From assembly GCA_016780605.1 (NCBI GenBank), contig JADHLS010000013.1, forward strand, positions 1-18,709: a stretch of DNA of 18,709 nucleotides, read 5' to 3'. Below, in pieces: positions 7,675 through 13,987 of the stretch. The DNA comes from Reyranella sp. (GTDB lineage: Bacteria > Pseudomonadota > Alphaproteobacteria > Reyranellales > Reyranellaceae). The position numbers and the translations under genes were made by a program. Below the pieces are notes generated by a model. It was not told where the DNA came from. It saw only the letters and a program-made list of their open reading frames with translations, and searched no databases. Position 1 is the first letter of the stretch; each line of letters starts with the position of its first letter.

Positions 7675-8871
7675 ATGAAGATCACGGCCGTCGATACCAT
7701 CCGGCTGGGCGAGTTCCCCAACCTCATCTGGATCCGACTGCGCACCGACGAAGGCCTGATCGGGCTGGGCGAGACCTTCATGGGCGCCGCCGCTGTCGAA
7801 GCCTACGTCCACGAAAGCGCCGCGCCCAGGCTGGTAGGGCGCGACCCGCGCCAGATCGAAGCAATCAATCGGGACCTCATCAACTATCTCGGCTGGCGCG
7901 GCACCGGCGTGGAGACGCGCGGCAACTCGGCCATCGACATCGCGCTGTGGGACCTGTTTGGCAAGGCGGCCGGCTTGCCCATCTGTGAGGCGCTGGGCGG
8001 GCGAAGCCGTGACCGCATCCGCGTCTACAACACCTGCGCCGGCTACAAGTACATCCGCGACGAGCGCAGCCAGGCCGTTGCCAACTGGGGACTCGACCGC
8101 AAGCAGGGCCCTTACGAGGATCTCGAGGCCTTCCTGCATCGCGCCGACGAGCTTGCCCATTCGCTGCTCGAACAGGGCATCACTGGCATGAAGATTTGGC
8201 CTTTCGACATCGCCGCCGAGCGCACCGGCGGCTGGAACATCTCGCCTGCCGAGCTCGCCTCGGCGCTCGAGCCGTTCGCCAAGATCCGCAAGGCCGTCGG
8301 AGATCGCGTGGACATCATGGTCGAGTTCCATTCGCTGTGGAGCCTGCCCATGGCGCAGCGGCTCGCTCACGCACTCGAACCGTTCGGCACTTACTGGCAC
8401 GAAGACCCGTTTCGCCTCGACAACCTCGCCGACCTCAAGGCCTATGCCGCCCACTCGAAGGCCTGGATATGCGCCTCCGAGACGCTGGCCTACAGCCACT
8501 CCTTCCGCGAATACTTGGAAACCGGCGTGGCGGGCGTCGCCATGCTCGACCTGTCGTGGTGCGGCGGCCTCTCCGAAGCGCGCAAGATTGCGGCGCTTGC
8601 CGAAGCCTGGCACGTCCCGGTGGCGCCGCACGACTGCACCGGACCGGTTGTCTACGCCGCCTCCTGCCATTTCTCGCTGCACGCGCGCAACGCGCTGATC
8701 CAGGAAAGCGTGCGGGCCTTCTATTCCGGCTGGTACACCGAGCTCGTCACCGAACTACCGCCCATCACCAGGGGCGAGGTCACCGTCAACATGAAGCCGG
8801 GGCTCGGCCTCGAGCTACTGCCGGGGCTCGACCGGCGAGCGGACGCAACGGTTCGCACCACGGGCGCATGA
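7675..8871 (+). CDS. Mandelate racemase/muconate lactonizing enzyme family protein (enolase superfamily)
   Basis: Enolase-superfamily enzymes remove the proton next to a carboxylate and then racemise, dehydrate or cycloisomerise the substrate. The N-terminal capping domain begins MKITAVDTIRLGEFPNLIWIRLRTDEG, with SAIDIALWDLFGKAAG at 85-100. In the barrel, Lys173 (MKIWPFD) is a candidate base. Metal ligands are Glu217 (VEFHS), Glu243 (HEDP) and Glu269 (SET). His319 (APHDCTGPV) is the second candidate base. The His, the three acidic metal ligands and the closing WCGGLSEARKIA agree with the MR subgroup, which includes sugar-acid dehydratases. The substrate is not predictable here. I chose the ATG at 7675 because similarity begins there; GTG at 7645 is in frame. 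The 398-residue length is normal. It overlaps the next gene by ATGA. Confidence 0.93.
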   Translation: MKITAVDTIRLGEFPNLIWIRLRTDEGLIGLGETFMGAAAVEAYVHESAAPRLVGRDPRQIEAINRDLINYLGWRGTGVETRGNSAIDIALWDLFGKAAGLPICEALGGRSRDRIRVYNTCAGYKYIRDERSQAVANWGLDRKQGPYEDLEAFLHRADELAHSLLEQGITGMKIWPFDIAAERTGGWNISPAELASALEPFAKIRKAVGDRVDIMVEFHSLWSLPMAQRLAHALEPFGTYWHEDPFRLDNLADLKAYAAHSKAWICASETLAYSHSFREYLETGVAGVAMLDLSWCGGLSEARKIAALAEAWHVPVAPHDCTGPVVYAASCHFSLHARNALIQESVRAFYSGWYTELVTELPPITRGEVTVNMKPGLGLELLPGLDRRADATVRTTGA

Positions 8872-9134
8872 TGATCAGCTGGACAGAAATCGCGATCGCG
8901 GCCATCACGGCAGTGATCGTCGCCGTCGCCATTCGCATCTTCCGGGCCCGAGCCGACGCGCGCAACCGCGGCCCGGCGCACATTCATGAACCGCTGATGA
9001 AACGCGCCGAGGCTTTCACCGATCAGAGCCCGTTCCTGCGCAAGGTGTGCCACGAGTTCAAGGCCAACGGCCATATCTCCAACCGGCAGGCCGAAGCCGT
9101 CCGCAAGGCCCTCGCCCGCCTCGAGGCTCGTTGA
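8868..9134 (+). CDS. Small single-pass membrane protein of unknown function
   Basis: The product has 88 residues. Residues 4-25 (SWTEIAIAAITAVIVAVAIRIF) form one hydrophobic helix, followed by a basic cytosolic-type tail (RARADARNR). The soluble C-terminal part ends FLRKVCHEFKANGHISNRQAEAVRKALARLEAR, a helical segment resembling the 'LSPKQ...' tails often seen at the end of small alphaproteobacterial proteins. The ATG overlaps the stop of the enolase-superfamily gene (ATGA), which implies translational coupling. I do not recognise a named family. A stable hairpin follows its stop codon. Confidence 0.75.
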   Translation: MMISWTEIAIAAITAVIVAVAIRIFRARADARNRGPAHIHEPLMKRAEAFTDQSPFLRKVCHEFKANGHISNRQAEAVRKALARLEAR

Positions 9135-9139
9135 GTTTT

Positions 9140-9182
9140 TTCTTGCCGGATCGCGGGCCTCAGGCCCGCGGTCCGGCAAGAA
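9140..9182. repeat. Perfectly paired 20-bp hairpin (terminator-like, no downstream T-run)
   Basis: The arms 9140-9159 and 9163-9182 pair along all 20 positions, with one G-U wobble (9151 with 9171) and a TCA loop. It begins 5 bp after the stop codon of the small membrane protein. A run of six T lies on the 5' side (9136-9141), and no T-run follows on either strand, so it is not a standard intrinsic terminator. It may end or protect the 3' end of the upstream transcript, or be a copy of an interspersed palindrome. Confidence 0.6.
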
Positions 9183-9232
9183 TGTTCTTATCCCAATGGC
9201 AGGCGCGCTGGCCTTTGGATTAGTCTCATGTC

Positions 9233-10087
9233 GTGCTTCGTGTCTCGTCCGTTCTGGTTGCTCTCCTGTCGGTCGCCGCGCCGGCCATCGTCGATGCCCA
9301 GCAATTCGGCGGTGCAAGGCGTGTCGAGGTCGCCAAGGCCTATCCCTTCACGGCAGTCGGCAAGTGGACCTACGGCGACGGCGGCAGCCGCGGCGTCTGC
9401 ACGGCGTTCCTGGTCAACAACTGCACCCTGGTGACGGCCGCCCGCTGCGCCCAAGGCAAGCCGGGCAGCTTCCAGTTCGAGGCAACTGACGGCCAGCGCT
9501 ACACCGTGCGCAATGTGCGAGCCGACCACGACAAGGAGAACAAGTCCGCCGCCTCCGACTTCGACGTCGCCTTTGGCCAGATCGCCATGCCGAGCGCGGG
9601 CCAGCCACCGCCGGGCGAGAAGTATGGGCGGTTCGGCTTCGACGAGGCCGACACCGTGGCGGCCAGTTCCGGCTTCACCGCGCATTGCAGCTACGGCTTC
9701 AGCACCAACGACGAAGGCAAGGGCGGCCGCGGCACGCTCGATCCCGATGTCTATGTCTGGGGCTCGCTGCGGCGCTGGTTCCCCGACAAGGTCAAGACCG
9801 ACGAGTACTTCCTCCACATGGCCAACGGCGCCTACGGCGCGTCGGGCAGTCCGATCTTTCGCTGCCAACCGACCTTCAATGGAGGGAAGCTGAGCGGGCT
9901 CGAGGTCAGCCCGCCGGCGCGGATCGTCGGCGTCTTCATCCGGCTCAACAACGAAAAGGACGGATTGAAGTTCGCCGACCGGCTGCGGGTCGAGCCCAAG
10001 GACATGGCCTGGGGCATCGGTGGCCGTCAGTTCTATCCATCGCTGGCCGACTACGTCAAAGAGCATTCCTGCGAAACCCTGCGATGA
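9233..10087 (+). CDS. Secreted trypsin-fold protein with catalytic His replaced by Arg
   Basis: The product is 284 residues with a signal peptide: hydrophobic residues 5-20, then a VDA-QQ cleavage site after about residue 22. The chymotrypsin/S1 fold is indicated by CTAFLVNNCTLVTAARC (56-72), SDFDVAFG (108-115) and GASGSP (202-207). The last two fit the catalytic Asp111 and Ser204. The usual TAAHC motif reads TAARC, with Arg71 (codon CGC) in place of the catalytic His (CAC/CAT), a single-base change. Two pairs of Cys could form disulfides. The start is GTG at 9233 because an in-frame TAG lies 12 bp upstream and no ATG is available; the Shine-Dalgarno is poor. As written it should be inactive or use another mechanism. 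The stop overlaps the next start (ATGA). Confidence 0.82.
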   Translation: MLRVSSVLVALLSVAAPAIVDAQQFGGARRVEVAKAYPFTAVGKWTYGDGGSRGVCTAFLVNNCTLVTAARCAQGKPGSFQFEATDGQRYTVRNVRADHDKENKSAASDFDVAFGQIAMPSAGQPPPGEKYGRFGFDEADTVAASSGFTAHCSYGFSTNDEGKGGRGTLDPDVYVWGSLRRWFPDKVKTDEYFLHMANGAYGASGSPIFRCQPTFNGGKLSGLEVSPPARIVGVFIRLNNEKDGLKFADRLRVEPKDMAWGIGGRQFYPSLADYVKEHSCETLR

Positions 10088-11301
10088 CGAAGCCCCTCGT
10101 CCTGTCGGCCGCGCGTGCGCGGCGGATCGCGCTTGCAGCCCAAGGCTTCGCCACGCCGCGTCCCGGCGGCGCTCCCAATGTCGGCCATCTCAAGCGCACC
10201 ATCGACCGGCTTGGCTTGCTGCAGATCGATTCGGTCAATGTGCTGAGCCGGGCGCATTATCTTCCTCTCTTCTCGCGCCTGGGAAACTATGACACCGGCC
10301 ATCTCGACCGCATCGCCTGGGGCCGCAAGAGCCAACGCGGCTTGTTCGAGTTCTGGGCACACGAAGCCTCGCTGCTGCCACTCGGCGCCCATCCGCTTTT
10401 CCGCTGGCGCATGCAGCGCGCCCGAGACAATGCTGGCGACGGCAAGGACAAGCTGCATCGCTTCCGGCAGGACAAAGCCAAGTATATCGACGAGGTGCTT
10501 CGAGAGATTGCCGACCGCGGTCCACTAGCGGCATCCGAACTGTCCAATGGTGGAGAGCGGCGCGGCGCCTGGTGGGGCTGGAACGACGGCAAGCTCGCCG
10601 TCGAATGGCTGTTCTTCGCAGGCCTCGTCACCACGGCGACGCGCCGCGGCACCTTCGAGCGCGTCTACGACCTCACCGAGCGCGTTCTGCCGGCATCGAT
10701 CCAGTCGTTGCCAACGCCATCGGCTGCTGAAGCCCAGCGCGAGCTGTTGCGCTTGTCGGCGCGAGCCCTGGGGATCGCCAGCGAATTCGATCTGCGCGAC
10801 TATTTCCGCCTCGGCGTCGCCGAAACCAAGCTGCGGCTGGCCGAGCTGGTTGAGGCGGGAGATCTGCTCGCGGTCGAGGTCGAGGGCTGGAAGCGGCCGG
10901 CTTATCTCGAGCCGGCAGCGCACCAGCCGCGCCGCATCGAAGCGCGCGCCTTGCTGGCGCCCTTCGATCCGTTGATCTGGGAGCGCGATCGCACCCATCG
11001 CATCTTCGACTTCTTCTATCGCATCGGCATCTACATGCCGGTCGCGAAGCGCACGCACGGTTACTATGTGCTGCCCTTCCTGCTGGGCGATCGGCTGGTG
11101 GCACGCGTCGACCTCAAGGCTGATCGCGCCAATGGCAGGCTGCTGGTCCACGCCGCCCACCTCGAGCCCGGCCACGAGGCTCGGCACGTAGCGGGACCGC
11201 TGCGGGAGGAGCTGCGCCTGATGGCGGACTGGCTCGGCCTCGAAAGCGTCTCCCTGCCGCGCGCCGGAGCGCTGGCGAAAGCCATGGGCCGGATGCGATA
11301 A
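10084..11301 (+). CDS. Winged-helix DNA glycosylase, AlkZ/YcaQ family (HTH_42)
   Basis: The 405-residue protein fits the AlkZ/YcaQ family, whose members excise alkylated bases or unhook interstrand crosslinks. The N-terminal signature is present: PNVGHLKRTIDRLGLLQIDSVNVLSRAHYLPLFSRLG (about residues 32-68), containing QID, the position of the family's catalytic Q-x-Q/D motif. Tandem winged-helix segments follow, with WHEASLLP-like WAHEASLLPLG (about 93-103), LLAPFDPLIWERDRTHRIFDFFYRIGIY (about 293-320) and HGYYVLPFLLGDRLVARVDLKADR (about 327-350). Those late motifs are also typical. The ATG overlaps the stop of the secreted protein gene by 4 bp, which suggests co-translation of two functionally unrelated products. 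An AlkX/YcaQ-like assignment is possible; the exact lesion is not. Confidence 0.92.
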   Translation: MTKPLVLSAARARRIALAAQGFATPRPGGAPNVGHLKRTIDRLGLLQIDSVNVLSRAHYLPLFSRLGNYDTGHLDRIAWGRKSQRGLFEFWAHEASLLPLGAHPLFRWRMQRARDNAGDGKDKLHRFRQDKAKYIDEVLREIADRGPLAASELSNGGERRGAWWGWNDGKLAVEWLFFAGLVTTATRRGTFERVYDLTERVLPASIQSLPTPSAAEAQRELLRLSARALGIASEFDLRDYFRLGVAETKLRLAELVEAGDLLAVEVEGWKRPAYLEPAAHQPRRIEARALLAPFDPLIWERDRTHRIFDFFYRIGIYMPVAKRTHGYYVLPFLLGDRLVARVDLKADRANGRLLVHAAHLEPGHEARHVAGPLREELRLMADWLGLESVSLPRAGALAKAMGRMR

Positions 11302-11320
11302 GGATAGCGCAACAACAACG

Positions 11321-11425
11321 CCTCACCCTGAGGAGCGGCCGCAGGCCGCGTCTCGAAGGGTGGGCAAGAATGAGACTGTGGCCCACCCTTCGAGACGGGC
11401 GCTTCGCGCCCTCCTCAGGGTGAGG
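11321..11425. repeat. Composite palindromic interspersed repeat (cruciform-like)
   Basis: The outer arms CCTCACCCTGAGGAG (11321-11335) and CTCCTCAGGGTGAGG (11411-11425) are exact inverted copies. Inside lie a small hairpin (GCGGCC GCA GGCCGC, 11336-11350), a second pair of inverted arms of 15 bp (TCTCGAAGGGTGGGC, 11351-11365, with 11381-11395) around a 15-bp loop, and another small hairpin (GGGCG CTTCG CGCCC, about 11397-11411). This four-part shape is that of a known class of interspersed palindromes in Bradyrhizobium and related alphaproteobacteria. It carries no coding region. It fills the gap after the AlkZ-type gene and touches the ribosome-binding site of the amidohydrolase gene. Confidence 0.9.
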
Positions 11426-11436
11426 TGGAGTGACAA
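11423..11436 (+). promoter_or_regulatory. Ribosome-binding site abutting the palindromic repeat
   Basis: AGGTGGAG lies 6 bp before the ATG at 11437 and overlaps the last bases of the repeat's right arm (ends 11425). Folding of the repeat in the mRNA could therefore place a stem directly upstream of the initiation site. Confidence 0.55.
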
Positions 11437-12564
11437 ATGAACGACTTGGTGTTGAAGGGTGGACGTGTCGTCGATCCGACGCAGGGGCTCGACAAGGTGA
11501 CGGATGTCGCCTTCGCCGCCGGCAAGGTCGCGGCGACCGGCGACGGACTTTCCGGTAAGGACACGCGCGACGTGACGGGCAAGATCGTCTCGCCCGGCCT
11601 GATCGACCTGCACACTCACGTCTACTGGGGCGGCACGTCGCTTGGCGTCGAGGCCGAGTTGCTCGCCCGCACCGGAGGCGTCACCACATCCGTCGATGCC
11701 GGCAGCGCGGGCCCCGGCAACTTCCACGGCTTTCGCAGGCACGTGATCGAGCCCTCGCCGGTCCGCATCCTGCCGTACCTCAACATCGCCTTTCCCGGCA
11801 TCTTCGCGTTTTCCAAGAGCGTGATGGTCGGCGAGAACTCCGACATGCGCCTGATCGATGCGCGCGAAGCCGTGCGGGTGGCGCGCGAGCACAAGGACCT
11901 GGTGCTCGGCATCAAGGTGCGCGTCGGCCGTTCGGCCAGCGGCGATTCGGGCGTGAAGCCGCTCGACATCGCGCTCGACGTCGCCGAGGAGCTCGGACTG
12001 CCGGTGATGGCCCATCTCGACAACCCGCCACCATCGCGCCGCGAGGTCGTCGACCGCTTGCGACCGGGCGACATCCTCACCCACTGCTTCCGCCCTTTCC
12101 CCAACGCACCGGTGCGGCCCGACGGCAAGGTGCGTGAGGAGATCCTGGCCGCCCGCGCCCGCGGCGTCATCTTCGATATCGGGCACGGCGGCGGCTCGTT
12201 CGGCTTCGGCACGACGCGCGGCATGCTGGCCGCGGGCTTCCTGCCCGACGTGATCTCTTCCGATGTCCATGTCATCTCCATCGAGGGGCCAGCGTTCGAC
12301 CTCCTGACGACGATGTCCAAGTTCCTTTGCCTTGGCGTCGACCTCCCGACTGTGATCAAGCTTTCGACTGGCAACGCCGCCGCAGCGATCAACCGCCGCG
12401 ATCTCGGCACCTTGAAGCCAGGCGCCGTCGGCGAAGCCACGGTGATCGAGGAGGTGAGCGGCTCCTTCGATTACGCCGATTCGATCGGCGAACGCATGAT
12501 CGGCGACAAGCGATTGATTTCGGCTGGCGTGGTGCTTGGAGGCCGCTGGTGGCATCCTGCCTGA
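11437..12564 (+). CDS. Amidohydrolase/deacetylase family metallohydrolase (COG3964)
   Basis: This 375-residue zinc-dependent hydrolase of the amidohydrolase superfamily has the complete metal site: His59 and His61 (DLHTH), carbamylated Lys160 (LGIKVRVG), His193 (MAHLDNPP), His216 (THCFRP) and Asp276 (SSDVH). The N-terminus MNDLVLKGGRVVDPTQG starts the small beta domain, and the C-terminal LKPGAVGEATVIEE returns to it. COG3964 proteins were once misnamed dihydroorotases. Characterised members (Atu3266, as I recall) hydrolyse N- or O-acetyl compounds such as acetyl-(R)-mandelate, so deacetylase activity is the likeliest role. It is preceded by a composite palindrome and its Shine-Dalgarno. The actual substrate is unknown. 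Confidence 0.92.
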   Translation: MNDLVLKGGRVVDPTQGLDKVTDVAFAAGKVAATGDGLSGKDTRDVTGKIVSPGLIDLHTHVYWGGTSLGVEAELLARTGGVTTSVDAGSAGPGNFHGFRRHVIEPSPVRILPYLNIAFPGIFAFSKSVMVGENSDMRLIDAREAVRVAREHKDLVLGIKVRVGRSASGDSGVKPLDIALDVAEELGLPVMAHLDNPPPSRREVVDRLRPGDILTHCFRPFPNAPVRPDGKVREEILAARARGVIFDIGHGGGSFGFGTTRGMLAAGFLPDVISSDVHVISIEGPAFDLLTTMSKFLCLGVDLPTVIKLSTGNAAAAINRRDLGTLKPGAVGEATVIEEVSGSFDYADSIGERMIGDKRLISAGVVLGGRWWHPA

Positions 12565-12582
12565 GCGATCCCACATGGTGTC

Positions 12583-12599
12583 CATGAGCGATGCTCATG
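12583..12599. repeat. Short inverted repeat CATGAGC-GAT-GCTCATG
   Basis: Two exact 7-bp arms flank a 3-bp centre, 10 bp before the ATG of the next small gene and 18 bp after the amidohydrolase stop. It could be an operator, or a small stem in the intergenic RNA. There is no T-run, so it is not an intrinsic terminator. Confidence 0.4.
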
Positions 12600-12609
12600 A
12601 CCGATCCCC

Positions 12610-12837
12610 ATGACAGATACTAGGAAACCTGCTTCGCCGGCCTGCAGCGCCCACGAGGCGGATGACGCCTATATGGGCTTCGCCAGTCGAGACGACCTTG
12701 CAGCCTTCCTGAAGGAGCTGGCGGCCGCGGAGGAAGCAGGGCGGCCGCACGCCGAGATGCTGCGCAAGATGCTGCCGCGGGTGCGCGACGATGCGGTGTA
12801 CCGCGCGCTCAAGGCGAAGCTTCAGGCGCAAGAGTGA
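12610..12837 (+). CDS. Small conserved protein, DUF6306-like
   Basis: The product is 75 residues, acidic and Ala-rich. It has a SPACSAHEADDAYMGFASRDDLAAFLKELAAAEEAG core (9-44) that I recall from the DUF6306 family, though this match was not checked. The rest is a helical tail (AEMLRKMLPRVRDDAVYRALKAKLQAQE). No signal peptide, membrane segment or metal-binding cluster is apparent. Function unknown. It lies 45 bp after the amidohydrolase, in the same direction, and is likely in the same transcript; a strong terminator-like stem follows at 12982. Confidence 0.7.
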   Translation: MTDTRKPASPACSAHEADDAYMGFASRDDLAAFLKELAAAEEAGRPHAEMLRKMLPRVRDDAVYRALKAKLQAQE

Positions 12838-12981
12838 GCCAAATCAACGGCTTAAACTCTGGAAAAGTTTTTCGGGTCGCGGCCGCAACTTTTGCCGCGA
12901 GGCGCCGTTGAAGATGTATTGGCTGGGTACCGGTATCGCCCTGCCCCCGCTCAGCGATGCCACTCTCCCCACCCGGCCTCT

Positions 12982-13020
12982 AGCCCGCCTCCGGTTTCCG
13001 GAGGCGGGCTGCCTGCTTTT
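12982..13020. terminator. Bidirectional intrinsic-type terminator between convergent genes
   Basis: A perfect 13-bp stem (AGCCCGCCTCCGG, 12982-12994, with 12998-13010) closes a TTT loop. On the plus strand it is followed by GCCTGCTTTT, ending inside the egtD stop codon region. It lies between the small DUF6306-like gene (plus, ends 12837) and egtD (minus, ends 13019), so it can serve both. The 12838-12981 gap holds nothing else I can identify. Confidence 0.75.
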
Positions 13021-13987
13021 AGGGGGCAACCAGATAGACGACGGCGAACTGGCGGGCCGGGTCCGTCCAGGTTTGGGCGACGGTGAAGCCGGCGCTGCGC
13101 GCCAGCGTGGCGATACCGGCATCGTCGTACTTGTAGGAGTACTCGGTATGCACGCGCTCGCCTTCGGCGAAGGCGAAGCTGCGGCCGGCCACGGTGACCG
13201 TCTGCGGCTTGAGGCTGCGGAAGTAGATCTCGATCCGGCCTTCGACCGGATTGTAGAACGCTTCGTGAGCGAAGGCTGCGAGATCGAAATTGGCCTCGAG
13301 CTCGCGATTCATGCGTCGCAGGAGGTTCAGAGTAAACTGTGCGGTGACTCCGGCCGAGTCGTTGTAGGCGTCGTGCAGGCGGCGCGGGTCCTTCTTGAGG
13401 TCGGCCCCCAACACCATCGCGCCCTCCTCGCCCAGCAGCCCGCGCGCACGGCGCAGGAAGGCGGTGGCCTCGACGGGAAGCAGGTTGCCGATGGTCGAGC
13501 CGGGAAAGAAGCCGATACGATGATTGGCGGCGCTGACATCATCCGGCAAATGCGCGAGCGCCATGTAGTCGGCACAGGCGGGCTCGACCTTCAGCCTGGG
13601 ATAGTCACGTCGCAGCCGGTTGGCGGTCGCGTCGAGATGCTGACGCGAGATGTCGATCGGCACATAAGCCGAGAGATCCTGTAGAGCCTCGATCAGCAGT
13701 CGCGACTTCACGCTCGAGCCGCTGCCGAATTCGACCAGCGCGCATCCCGGTCCAGCCAGTGTCGCGATGTCATCGGCGTGGCGGCGCAGGATCTCGGTCT
13801 CGGTGCGGGTCAGATAGTATTCCGGCAGCTCGCAGATCGCGTCGAACAGTGCCGAGCCGCGTGCGTCGTACAGGAACTTGGCGGGAATCGCGCGCGGGGT
13901 GCTCGACAGGCCGGTCAGCACGGCCTCTCTGAATTCCGCACGGTCATCCAGCTCGGCGCGGTCGAGGATCAGGGGCGATCCGTTCAT
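13019..13987 (-). CDS. egtD: L-histidine N-alpha-methyltransferase, ergothioneine pathway
   Basis: EgtD methylates the alpha-amino group of L-histidine three times, using SAM, to make hercynine. The 322-residue product has typical blocks: IPAKFLYDARGSALFDAICELPEYYLTRTETEIL (about 32-65), EFGSGSSVKSRLLIEAL (about 82-98) as the SAM-binding loop, FFPGSTIGNL (about 153-162) and ADLKKDPRRLHDAYNDSAGVTAQFTLNLLRRMNRELEANFDLAAFAHEAFYNPVEGRIEIYF in the second half. I chose ATG 13987 because an upstream extension would only repeat egtB in another frame. GGAGG lies 7 bp before it, and the start overlaps the egtB stop (ATGA). It is the second gene of an egtB-egtD operon. Confidence 0.96.
   Translation of the reverse strand: MNGSPLILDRAELDDRAEFREAVLTGLSSTPRAIPAKFLYDARGSALFDAICELPEYYLTRTETEILRRHADDIATLAGPGCALVEFGSGSSVKSRLLIEALQDLSAYVPIDISRQHLDATANRLRRDYPRLKVEPACADYMALAHLPDDVSAANHRIGFFPGSTIGNLLPVEATAFLRRARGLLGEEGAMVLGADLKKDPRRLHDAYNDSAGVTAQFTLNLLRRMNRELEANFDLAAFAHEAFYNPVEGRIEIYFRSLKPQTVTVAGRSFAFAEGERVHTEYSYKYDDAGIATLARSAGFTVAQTWTDPARQFAVVYLVAP

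Noticed and set aside
7585..8682. Minus-strand open frame of 365 codons opposite the enolase-superfamily gene
   Set aside because: No family signature, and the opposite strand has all expected active-site residues.
9188..10066. Minus-strand open frame of 292 codons opposite the trypsin-fold gene
   Set aside because: The plus frame has a signal peptide and Ser/Asp triad motifs; the minus frame shows only compositional Ala/Gly/Arg.
11323..12585. Minus-strand open frame of 420 codons, longer than the amidohydrolase gene it overlaps
   Set aside because: The plus-strand frame carries the full HxH, Lys, His, His, Asp metal site and a ribosome-binding site; the antisense product has no motif, and its end runs through the palindromic repeat.
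12791..13684. Plus-strand open frame opposite egtD and across the terminator
   Set aside because: It crosses a perfect terminator stem and lies opposite the conserved SAM-binding motifs of egtD.
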